Positions 43,428-51,277 of a stretch of DNA of 64,000 nt are shown here, in pieces. Source of the DNA: Calothrix sp. PCC 7507 (GTDB lineage: Bacteria > Cyanobacteriota > Cyanobacteriia > Cyanobacteriales > Nostocaceae); the NCBI RefSeq assembly GCF_000316575.1, contig NC_019682.1, positions 1,426,001 through 1,490,000 of the forward strand, read 5' to 3'. Position 1 is the stretch's first letter. The number at the start of each line of letters is the position of its first letter. A program made the position numbers and the translations under genes. A model generated the notes under the pieces. The model was given only the letters and a program-made list of their open reading frames with translations. It had not been told where the DNA came from and did no database searches.

Positions 43428-44258
43428 ATTTATATTCCTTCAATTCTTAGTGAGATAGGCTTGGACTGCTCAAAATACTATTGCAAAGTATTTAATTATT
43501 TATTGGGAACACTCTCAAGCAAATATGAGGGTAGTAATTTATTTTTCCATAGATATAGAGGTTTTCAGATCAGTGAGGTGCGATTTTAAATCGCAAAGCC
43601 AGTAGGGGCGGGGAAACCCCGCCCTCGCTTGTATCGCATCCGACCGAGAAACGCTATATAACGCTATATATTGTTAAGACTTACGCAAATAGCAGGTTCG
43701 TCATCGCAACTAATCCTCAATAATCGCTCTATAACTCAATACGGTTCAGGTAAGGATTTTTGGTATTGATTTTAGGCCTGTAGAGACGCAAAATTTTGCG
43801 TCTCTACCGAGGATTTTAGGCTTAACTGAACTTTACTATCTAATTAAAATTTTATTTGGACAAAAAGCTAAACATTTTGTCCAAAATGAGATGGCATAAA
43901 AAATATTAGTTACGTGAACTTACATAAGCAATTTAAAGTAGCTATATTTTTCTGTCCGATGATTTTATAGTTAATGTATTTTCTTGATAATTTCATCGAA
44001 AAATAGAACTTGTGTAAGTTACTTTTGCTACCTATTTAATAGAATTAGTGGCTAATTTAATGTCTATTCATTTAGCTAAATGATAGTGACAAATGAGTTT
44101 TCAGGAAATTAAATAGTAAATAAGGAAAGAGCGAATACATGTTATTTCTTCTACCTATCAACATCTGAGATAACACAAAATTGATTCAATTTGGTTAGCA
44201 AATATAAGGTTTCGAGACTGACACAATTTTTCTCCATCTTGCTTGCTGAATAACGGAC
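43428..44258. other. Long intergenic region with palindromic repeats
   Basis: No gene seen in 830 bp. It contains a hairpin GGGCGGGGAAACCCCGCCC at 43606-43624, a perfect 28-bp palindrome at 43780-43807 (arm GTAGAGACGCAAAA), and a GACTTACGCAAAT motif near 43678 like the end of the element at 50205. The last 350 bp are AT-rich and probably hold the promoter of the gene at 44259. Confidence 0.6.
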
Positions 44259-44585
44259 ATGAAATCACTTTTTTTGATTGTAAAGCACGTTTTGCCACCT
44301 AGTCTGATCATATTGAATAGTTTATTTTTGATCACAGCTAAAGCTCATGCAGGTGGTACTGATGATCCTTATTTATCAGAGGAAGCGAGGGCTTCACGAG
44401 TTACATCTGTCTCATCTGTTTTGAATTGGGATAAATGGGAACCCCCTTATATATCAGGAAGTAATATATGCAGACGTAAGAATGGTGATGTGATTTGCTT
44501 GCCTTATAAAATGGCTAAAAAAGTAGGAGCAAATATTTTACCTCCAAAAAAACCTCCCACTTTGCAAACAGTTAAACGCCAATAG
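44259..44585 (+). CDS. Small exported hypothetical protein
   Basis: A 108-residue protein with a signal peptide (HVLPPSLIILNSLFLITAKA, cleavage after AHA). The mature 75 residues contain WDKWEPPYISGSNICRRKNG and a second cysteine in VICLPYK. The end is basic and Pro-rich (ILPPKKPPTLQ). No recognised family. It lies upstream of the lectin gene in the same direction, separated by an inverted repeat, so co-expression is possible but not shown. Confidence 0.5.
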   Translation: MKSLFLIVKHVLPPSLIILNSLFLITAKAHAGGTDDPYLSEEARASRVTSVSSVLNWDKWEPPYISGSNICRRKNGDVICLPYKMAKKVGANILPPKKPPTLQTVKRQ

Positions 44586-44619
44586 TTTTTCAATCAATAA
44601 GATTTCTACTTGAATTTTG

Positions 44620-44697
44620 AAATCTACGTAGGGTGGGCACTGCCCACCAAAACTCTAAAATGGTGGGCAGTGCCCACCCTACACATACGTAGATTTT
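44620..44697. repeat. Inverted-repeat element (TACGTAGGGTGGGC arms)
   Basis: AAATCTACGTAGGGTGGGCA near 44620 is mirrored by TGCCCACCCTACACATACGT and AGATTT up to 44697. The GCCCACC part repeats inside each arm, so it can fold as one long hairpin. Confidence 0.7.
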
Positions 44698-44761
44698 TTC
44701 AAAAATTAAGTCAGATTTCTATAGCACTATCAAACATCAATTCAAAAGGAATCATAACATT

Positions 44762-45835
44762 ATGTCTAACAACATTTGCAAATCTGTTGCGTTAGCAATT
44801 GGCTCCCTTTCTCTTGCATTATTTGTTGGTTCAGCATCTGCTCATGCGGAAACTTTTTCTGTCCAAGGAGGTATGGCGTTGAATACCAATAATAATTTCA
44901 GCCGCATTGATGGTAATCCCAGAATGTCAATTTATCGACTAAATAATAATGATAATGACCAACAGTTCGACAGATTATCAGGAAATCGTGGTGGTATTCT
45001 TTTAAAACATCGTTCTACTGGCAAGTGTTTGAACGCTCATTATTTGAGCCAGGGTTCACAAATTAATGTCTGGCCTTGCGACGCTAATGATCCTGACCAA
45101 AACTGGAACCTGGTTAATGTTGGTAGTGGTTATAACTTAATTAAACGGACTGGGACAAATCTTTGTGTAGATAGTCCAACTAGGGATAATCAAGGAAAAG
45201 TTCATCTCATCAATTGTGATGCTAATAATGGCAATCAACGCTGGAATAGTAGTAGCTCACCACCACCTATTGTGTCTAATGGGCAAATTAATCTACCATT
45301 TAGTAGTGGTCAAACCTGGTATGTTTGTCAAGGTTATCGTGGTGGAGTCACCCATAATTATGAGAATGCTAATAGTTATCATAATATCTACTCTCTTGAT
45401 ATAACAGTAGAGAATAATTCTTGGGGTTTAAAAGGATGTTCTAGCCCTAATGATGTTAATAAATCTGCGGGGAATAAAATCTTAGCTCCAGTGTCTGGAA
45501 ATGTCGAGAAAGTCAGTTGGGCAGATGATCTTGTATGTCTTACAAATGATTCTAGAACTAAGAGCTTTCTAATTGGTCACATGGTTCCATCAACCAAATT
45601 TATAGGACGGGTAAATCAGGATGCAGTAATCGGGACAGTCAAGAGATATACATCATCGAATGGTTATGCTCATATACATATAACTGCATATAATCAAGTC
45701 GGATGTAAGGGAGCATCTATTCCCTTTACCGATGCGTATGGAGTTCAATTTAATGGTACGTCAAATTTACCAAGCCTTGATACTCCAAAAAGCAAGCCAA
45801 TGAACCAGCATCGGGGAACAGCTTTAAGACGTTAA
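44762..45835 (+). CDS. Exported R-type lectin with M23-like peptidase domain
   Basis: A 357-residue protein. The signal peptide (SVALAIGSLSLALFVGSASA) ends near AHAE. Residues about 70-165 are a ricin-type beta-trefoil segment: STGKCLNAHYLSQGSQINVW, DQNWNLV and NQRWNSS are QxW-like repeats with paired cysteines. Residues about 175-330 look like a LasA/M23 metallopeptidase fold, with HNIYSLDITV, KILAPVSGNVEKVSW and SNGYAHIHITAYN, where His-x-His is the zinc ligand pair. A cell-wall- or glycan-directed secreted hydrolase is likely. The first ligand pair (H and D in YHNIYSLDIT) is plausible. Confidence 0.75.
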   Translation: MSNNICKSVALAIGSLSLALFVGSASAHAETFSVQGGMALNTNNNFSRIDGNPRMSIYRLNNNDNDQQFDRLSGNRGGILLKHRSTGKCLNAHYLSQGSQINVWPCDANDPDQNWNLVNVGSGYNLIKRTGTNLCVDSPTRDNQGKVHLINCDANNGNQRWNSSSSPPPIVSNGQINLPFSSGQTWYVCQGYRGGVTHNYENANSYHNIYSLDITVENNSWGLKGCSSPNDVNKSAGNKILAPVSGNVEKVSWADDLVCLTNDSRTKSFLIGHMVPSTKFIGRVNQDAVIGTVKRYTSSNGYAHIHITAYNQVGCKGASIPFTDAYGVQFNGTSNLPSLDTPKSKPMNQHRGTALRR

Positions 45836-45980
45836 CCAAACACTCTAGATAATCGTAGGTTGGGTCTAAGCATGATACTCAACTTTCACCGGACAGGATA
45901 TTAGACTGTGACTCAATCAACTCAGATGGCTTAACCAGTCAATCTGAGTTTTAATTTTATTAATTGAATGAGAAAACTCT

Positions 45981-47642
45981 ATGCAAAGTACCATTAATAT
46001 TTTATCCCCCTGGCAACAGCTAAAAAAGGGCGAAATTAACTGCCAACAAGCAATCAGTCTCTTAGTCGATGAGACAGGAAAACTCAATCTGGAATTATTA
46101 GACTCTGAAGTCAGTTCTCGATTTTTTGGCAAATTTGCCAACCGTCAGGAATTACCGCCAGTTATTCCCCTATTACTCTGGCGCAATTGCTACTATTTGG
46201 GCACTCCAATCACTCCGACACCAGATATAATTCAGAAATTGAGCGATGCCTGCGGCGGGCTAAACCAACGCACAGCCACAGAAATCAAAATCATCCCCAT
46301 CACCGAAAAAAGCTACAACGCTTGGTATCACACCCAAAATCTCGATTTAAATAAAATCAGTAGCGAATCTCTCGTCAATCCCCTCACCCAGATATCGGAA
46401 TCAGAAGACATTTCTGAACTCACAGAACTCTATCTCTCCAAAGCATCAGACCAAATCGAGCGAGTCAAAACCATTATTAGTGGCGCTTTACGCAACCGTG
46501 CTAGTGACATTCACCTAGAACCGATGCCAGAAGGCTTAAGAGTCCGCTATCGCATAGATGGCGTATTGCGGACTATTACCACTCTCCCCCTAGAACTGAG
46601 TCGAAAAGTAGTTGTCACTCTCAAAGTGATGGCAGAAATAGATATATCCGAAAGCCGTCGCCCTCAAGACGGACGCATCGGCGAGAAGTATGCTGCCAGT
46701 GGTTCATCAGAAGTGGGATTAGATATGCGAGTTAGCACTCTTCCCTGCGTAGGTGGCGAAAAAGTAGTAATTCGGTTGTTACCCCAGCGCAATCCCTTTT
46801 CTAATATGGATGGCTTAGGGTTTTCTGGAACTACGTTGGAAACTTACAGAAGATGGTTAAGTCAACCCCAAGGAATGATTATTCTCACTGGCCCTACAGG
46901 TTCTGGGAAAACTAGCACGCTTTATACCAGTTTACAAAGAGTCGCTACTGAATCAGTCAACGTGGTGACGGTGGAAGACCCAGTAGAATATGTATTACCA
47001 GGTATTACCCAAACCCAAGTCAATGAAGCAGCTGGTATGACCTTTGCTGCTGGTTTACGGGCAATTCTCCGGCAAGACCCTGATGTGATTATGTTAGGAG
47101 AAATCAGGGATAGAGAAACAGCAGAAACTGCTATTAGAGCCGCTTTAACAGGACATTTGGTATTTACTACACTGCACACCAATGATGCAGTTGGAGCCAT
47201 TCCCCGCCTGAAAGATATTGGACAAGACCCCAGTTTAGTGAGTGATGCTCTCTTAGGTATTATTGCTCAACGTTTAGTGCGTCGGGTTTGTCCTCACTGT
47301 GCAGAACCTTACACCCCAACAGCAGCAGATTTGCAGCGGCTGGGATTAGCAGCAAACGCAGCTACAACCACCGGGTGGCGCAGGGGAAAAGGTTGTCCTA
47401 AGTGTTTTCATTCTGGCTATTTGGGGCGGGAAGCGATCGTAGAATTACTGGATGTGGATGATCGGGTGCGGGAACTGATTTATGAAGGAACAATGACTCA
47501 GCTACATCGCTATCTGAAAGAAATTAACTATACCTCCTTTGGTGTGGCTGCTGCCCAAAAGGTGACAACTGGGGTGACAACAGTAGAAGAAGTGTTAAGG
47601 GTTTTGCCCCACAGTGCTTTGTCTGGTAAACATTTATGCTAG
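45981..47642 (+). CDS. GspE/PilB-type secretion ATPase
   Basis: A 553-residue protein. The N-terminal 150 residues are a GspE-like N domain. Then come DIHLEPMPEGLRVRYRIDG, Walker A GPTGSGKTSTLY, Asp box VVTVEDPVEY, Walker B DPDVIMLGEIRD and the His box TTLHTNDAVGAIPRL. A tetracysteine zinc site follows (CPHCAEP, CPKCFHSG). This hexameric ATPase powers pilus or pseudopilus assembly at the inner membrane. No pilC, pilT or pilin gene is adjacent, so it is an orphan paralog or the genes lie elsewhere. The N domain is shorter than in housekeeping PilB. Confidence 0.9.
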   Translation: MQSTINILSPWQQLKKGEINCQQAISLLVDETGKLNLELLDSEVSSRFFGKFANRQELPPVIPLLLWRNCYYLGTPITPTPDIIQKLSDACGGLNQRTATEIKIIPITEKSYNAWYHTQNLDLNKISSESLVNPLTQISESEDISELTELYLSKASDQIERVKTIISGALRNRASDIHLEPMPEGLRVRYRIDGVLRTITTLPLELSRKVVVTLKVMAEIDISESRRPQDGRIGEKYAASGSSEVGLDMRVSTLPCVGGEKVVIRLLPQRNPFSNMDGLGFSGTTLETYRRWLSQPQGMIILTGPTGSGKTSTLYTSLQRVATESVNVVTVEDPVEYVLPGITQTQVNEAAGMTFAAGLRAILRQDPDVIMLGEIRDRETAETAIRAALTGHLVFTTLHTNDAVGAIPRLKDIGQDPSLVSDALLGIIAQRLVRRVCPHCAEPYTPTAADLQRLGLAANAATTTGWRRGKGCPKCFHSGYLGREAIVELLDVDDRVRELIYEGTMTQLHRYLKEINYTSFGVAAAQKVTTGVTTVEEVLRVLPHSALSGKHLC

Positions 47643-47741
47643 ATATCCGTTTTACAGATGCGATCGCCCTTTGATGTCACAATCTGTTTAAGAATCTGTG
47701 GTGCTTGAGCAATAAAAATTTCTGGTTTCATACAAGGCCTC

Positions 47742-47769
47742 GTAGGGGCGAACGGTTGTTCGCCCTTAC
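47742..47769. repeat. Short hairpin repeat
   Basis: GTAGGGGCGAAC is mirrored by GTTCGCCCTTAC across GGTT. A common dispersed palindrome between genes. Confidence 0.5.
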
Positions 47770-47794
47770 ATCTGTATTTGTATCATCTTTAAAG

Positions 47795-48295
47795 TTAATT
47801 GGTATGATTACTGTTTTGAATATGCAGTCGAGTGGATAAACCCATTTCCTTGAGCAGACGATTGATATGACGCATACCTACTTCAACACCCAATTCTTTT
47901 GCTAAATGCTTGCTTAACCATTGCGCTGTCCAACGTCGAAATGGATAGCCAAAAGCTTTTGGACTGTGGCTCATTAGTTCCTTCAATCGTTCTCGATATT
48001 GATCATCAACTATCTTTGGTCTACCAAGAGGAAAGGCATTCCAATTATGAGCCTCACCTGATTTAGCTACCAAAATCCAGTGTCTTACCGTCATCCGAGA
48101 ACAGTTTAGTAATTGACAGATTTGACTCTGGGTTTTACCTTCGTCTGCTAACAACATGATTTGGATGCGCTGACGGTATTTTTTAGGTAAGTCTTCTTGT
48201 TCTAAAATTTTTTGCAGTGCTTTTCGCTCAAAGGGAGTCAGGTACTGTTGCTTAATAGAAAATTTTTCAGAGTCGAACCGATTGCTTTGCTCCAT
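47795..48295 (-). CDS. HTH protein related to IS630 transposase N-terminus
   Basis: A 166-residue protein. TQSQICQLLNCSRMTVRHW is a clear helix-turn-helix, and GYPFRRWTAQWLSKHLAKEL with MRHINRLLKEMGLSTR is the second, winged HTH found before the DDE domain in IS630 transposases. No DDE domain follows downstream, where only the stop and a short repeat are seen. Either this is the surviving half of a dead IS or a stand-alone DNA-binding protein of transposon origin. The frame is intact. No inverted ends were found. Confidence 0.7.
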   Translation of the reverse strand: MEQSNRFDSEKFSIKQQYLTPFERKALQKILEQEDLPKKYRQRIQIMLLADEGKTQSQICQLLNCSRMTVRHWILVAKSGEAHNWNAFPLGRPKIVDDQYRERLKELMSHSPKAFGYPFRRWTAQWLSKHLAKELGVEVGMRHINRLLKEMGLSTRLHIQNSNHTN

Positions 48296-48374
48296 ATCTC
48301 CGCTATGTTTTATGTCCTCATATTCTTATTGGAGACAAAATGATAGCAATATGAGGGTGGTACGTTTAACTCCC

Positions 48375-48578
48375 CTATTTTTGTGAATATCTTTTAGTCA
48401 TAATAGATTCCAACATCTGCAAAGCAATCGTAGAAGAATTAAGGTAACTAACACAGGTATAATCTGAAATTGTTTCCGATTCATTCTCAAAAGCGCACCA
48501 TTTTTCTTTTCCATCAGAAAATTTTAAGTAGTAAGCTTTTCTGCCGTCAGTTAGCTTTATTTGCGATACCCTACACAA
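48375..48578 (-). CDS. Possible small exported protein, start uncertain
   Basis: A frame of 67 codons from TTG at 48578, beginning MCRVSQIKLTDGRKAYYL with cysteines in KWCAF and YTCVS. The frame is open further upstream and reads LGIIFCIFTYLGIDDLC, like the end of a signal peptide, but a TGA ends it before any ATG. So either a rare start is used or the gene has lost its 5' end. Confidence 0.35.
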   Translation of the reverse strand: MCRVSQIKLTDGRKAYYLKFSDGKEKWCAFENESETISDYTCVSYLNSSTIALQMLESIMTKRYSQK

Positions 48579-48963
48579 ATCATCAATACCTAAGTAGGTG
48601 AAGATACAAAAAATTATGCCTAATCAGTCCAATTACATAAGTAGTAAATATGAAGCTTCAAAATTAAAATTAATCATTTCTTTTATCCGCAACCAAGAAA
48701 ATAGTCTTGATGTGTTTAGATATCAGGACTTTCAAGCTTTTTTACTTAAAATAATTATTTCCAAAAAAATGATTAAAATACTTATTTTTATTGTGCCCAA
48801 GTAGATTTATATTTACGTGTTAATTGCCATACGATGCCAAAAATTGATTTAAAATCTCCATTTCTTCATAAACTACCATCGAATAAAAATCAGAATTATT
48901 CCTCATGCCCTAGAATAAAAAGCCAGCTTATAGTCGAAGCAGGCAAACAAGTTAAGAAATTTC

Positions 48964-49701
48964 ATGTTGTTTCGATCCATCTTGATGTCTTTAACCTGTT
49001 TAGCTATTGCAAGTAGCAATGCAAATGCAGACGTTAAAGTAGTAAAAAATATCAATTCCTTACAATCAGCAGATAAATTAGCATCGGTTGCTGGAGAGAA
49101 AATCAACAGTCATCATACTGCAAAATCTCTTGTATCTGGTGAAAAAAATAATTCTGTATTACTCGAAAGCTCTACTTCTGATATATCAGAAAATGTAGCT
49201 ATTCAGGAATTGAGTAAGGACAACAAAAAGTCACAAAGAATATCAACTGATCTGGGCTATCAGAGGAGTGCTAATTACATGACTCTAACGCCAACAGGGC
49301 AGGCTAATTCATTAGGAAATCCACTTTATGAATTGCGCTTGTTTGCAAATGGCCAGTTGGTTGGTAGATATATAAGCGTATCTGGTAGGGCATATACCCA
49401 AACCAGAGATCGTAACCGTTCTGGAACAGAAGCACCGTTACCTGACGGAAGATACAAAGTTGCTACAGCAACTACTCGCGGCTCGATTGCTGAAGCAGGC
49501 GATCGCTTTCTTCCTATACGACCTTTATTTAGTACTGGCCGTTCTGCTTTGGGTATTCATTACGACCCATCATTTAATAAAAATAACGGCGAAGACGGTA
49601 CATCAGGATGCGTAGCCTTAACAAACCGTCAGGATTTGAGCCAGGTATTGGACTACGTCAATACTTACAGACCTCAATTTCTTGAAGTTGCCATTCGGTA
49701 A
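48964..49701 (+). CDS. Exported L,D-transpeptidase-like protein
   Basis: A 245-residue protein with a signal peptide (RSILMSLTCLAIASSNANA). After a Ser/Lys-rich linker the C-terminal 130 residues look like a YkuD/L,D-transpeptidase fold: PLYELRLFANGQLVGRY, LPDGRYKVATATTRG, and the active-site region LGIHYDPSF...GTSGCVALTN with His and Cys. In classic members the motif is SHGC; here it is TSGC, so the nearby His is replaced. Such enzymes form 3-3 cross-links in peptidoglycan. The SH3 protein gene follows 57 bp downstream in the same direction, which fits a cell-wall role. Confidence 0.75.
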   Translation: MLFRSILMSLTCLAIASSNANADVKVVKNINSLQSADKLASVAGEKINSHHTAKSLVSGEKNNSVLLESSTSDISENVAIQELSKDNKKSQRISTDLGYQRSANYMTLTPTGQANSLGNPLYELRLFANGQLVGRYISVSGRAYTQTRDRNRSGTEAPLPDGRYKVATATTRGSIAEAGDRFLPIRPLFSTGRSALGIHYDPSFNKNNGEDGTSGCVALTNRQDLSQVLDYVNTYRPQFLEVAIR

Positions 49702-49758
49702 TTTTCAACTTTTTTGATTCAATTTCAAAATTCGTTTTTTACAAAAGGAATATCAATC

Positions 49759-50106
49759 ATGTTTAAAGCTTTGCTTGCAGGTGCATTAATTCTCACTGCG
49801 ATATTACCAGCAGCAGCAGAAGAAGTTGGTCCCGGAGTTGGTGGCAGAAATTACACATCTGCTGAAGGTTATAATGCTCATGTTTGTACTAATGAATCGG
49901 ATGGTAGTCTCTCAGTTCGTACAGGTCCAGGAAAGGGTAATAGAAAGATTCTCGAACTTTCTAACAGAACGAATATTAGCGTGCTAGATCGTAGAAATGG
50001 TAGAGATGGTTTCGTGTGGTTTAGAGTGAGAAAGGGTGAAGTAACGGGTTGGGTTCGTTCTGATTATATTTGTGATGGATCTTTATCATTTAGAGGTGGA
50101 GACTAA
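49759..50106 (+). CDS. Exported bacterial SH3-domain protein
   Basis: A 115-residue protein from the ATG at 49759 (MFKALLAGALIL), preceded by AAAGGA; the longer frame from 49714 lacks a ribosome binding site. Signal peptide to about LPAAA. The mature part is one SH3b domain: SLSVRTGPGKGNRKILELSN, ISVLDRRNGRDGFVWFRV and GWVRSDYIC, with a cysteine pair (HVCTNE, YICDG). SH3b domains usually bind cell-wall peptides. It is probably co-transcribed with the L,D-transpeptidase-like gene and followed by a terminator at 50167. Confidence 0.82.
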   Translation: MFKALLAGALILTAILPAAAEEVGPGVGGRNYTSAEGYNAHVCTNESDGSLSVRTGPGKGNRKILELSNRTNISVLDRRNGRDGFVWFRVRKGEVTGWVRSDYICDGSLSFRGGD

Positions 50107-50166
50107 TTTTTGGTTAGATAACTTTACTTAATACAACTACTGAGAAGGTTTATCTATATTCCAATT

Positions 50167-50194
50167 AGAGGAAGCAAAGCTTCCTCTTTTTTTA
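50167..50194 (+). terminator. Rho-independent terminator
   Basis: AGAGGAAGC at 50167-50175 pairs with GCTTCCTCT at 50179-50187 around AAA, followed by a run of T. It ends the L,D-transpeptidase/SH3 transcript. Confidence 0.85.
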
Positions 50195-50204
50195 TTACAT
50201 AAAA

Positions 50205-50402
50205 TAATCAGGACTTACGCAAAGTCGAAAATGTCATACTGAGCGAAACGGAGTGCAGAGTATCCCGTAGGGGATCTTGCTATGCGTAGCGTTCCGCAGG
50301 AAAGTATCTCAGAGATTCTTCTCTTCGAGACGCTACGCGAACGTTCCGCTAACGCTATACTCAGAATGATAGTTTCTCATTAAAATGCATAAGTCCTGAT
50401 AA
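50205..50402. repeat. MITE-like element with ATCAGGACTTACGCA ends
   Basis: ATCAGGACTTACGCA at about 50207 is mirrored by TGCATAAGTCCTGAT ending at 50400. The inside holds other dispersed-repeat pieces (GTCATACTGAGCGAAACGGA, CGAGACGCTACGCGAACGTT). The end motif GACTTACGCAA recurs at 35633 and 43678. Confidence 0.7.
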
Positions 50403-50433
50403 TACCAAAAGTTACCAAGGCTTTCCTACAGCA

Positions 50434-51177
50434 TTACTCCTGATTTGAAACGATTGCAGTATTCACAAGTTGTTCTGGCGCTATCCATTTTTTATCTAAT
50501 TGCTGGAGTAAATTTGTCCAAGCTGCTTGAATTTTAACGTCGCTGGGATATTTAAAATGCAGTTCAGCCACATCATTGATGGCATCATACCAAAGATTAT
50601 TTTTACTAAAAAATATATATTTAGACAACTTATCTACTTGATTATTTGCAAGATTAATAGTGATGACTTTGCGCTGTATCCACCCATCAATAACAGCATC
50701 AGGTTCATCATTCTTACTACCTTGACAATTTAACATCAAGTACCAACGGTAGTTCTGATTTGGTTGGAGCATTTTTTTTGATTTTGAAGGCAGGGTAATT
50801 TTGATTAATCCTGGTTGATGAGCCAATTTAACTGTAGTTTGATAAATAGTTGTGCGTTCTTGTGCGTCAAGTAATATGAATTCGGCATGTTTTACATCAT
50901 CTTGGTTGTAAGGCACATAAAACCAAAGGCTGGGATATGGAGAGGCTGTAAAATCATTGCCGTTGTTGGCGTTAAGTGCTGTCAGCGGTTTATGGGTTTG
51001 CTTGCACGCCGTTGCTGGGCGAGTTGTTCCTGGCGTGGAATTACCTTTGGGTGTACCTGTCGCAGGTGGTTTGGGTGGCGGTGAACTTGCGTATGTATTT
51101 GGTGATTTAATTCCTGCTATAAGTAACATCAAAATCCCAGCATAGATAAACCTGACGACAATTTCAGTTTTTTTCAT
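50434..51177 (-). CDS. DUF928 exported protein
   Basis: A 247-residue protein with a signal peptide (FIYAGILMLLIAGIKSPNTYA), a Pro-rich linker (SPPPKPPATGTPKGN), and then a domain with PYPSLWFYVPYNQDDVKHAE, typical of DUF928. It ends in a helical section (AWTNLLQQLDKKWIAPEQLV). DUF928 genes in cyanobacteria are often near CHASE2/CHAT and sigma-like genes, as here: it lies 100 bp after the CHAT-CHASE2 stop, in the same direction. It should act outside the cytoplasmic membrane; its molecular role is unknown. Confidence 0.8.
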   Translation of the reverse strand: MKKTEIVVRFIYAGILMLLIAGIKSPNTYASSPPPKPPATGTPKGNSTPGTTRPATACKQTHKPLTALNANNGNDFTASPYPSLWFYVPYNQDDVKHAEFILLDAQERTTIYQTTVKLAHQPGLIKITLPSKSKKMLQPNQNYRWYLMLNCQGSKNDEPDAVIDGWIQRKVITINLANNQVDKLSKYIFFSKNNLWYDAINDVAELHFKYPSDVKIQAAWTNLLQQLDKKWIAPEQLVNTAIVSNQE

Positions 51178-51277
51178 GTCTGTTATTTTCTTAAGTATGC
51201 AGAAAACCTGAGCAATGACAATCAGCGCTCAGATTTTCGTTAGATCATAAGTAATCTATCGGTATTTATCTGTGGTT

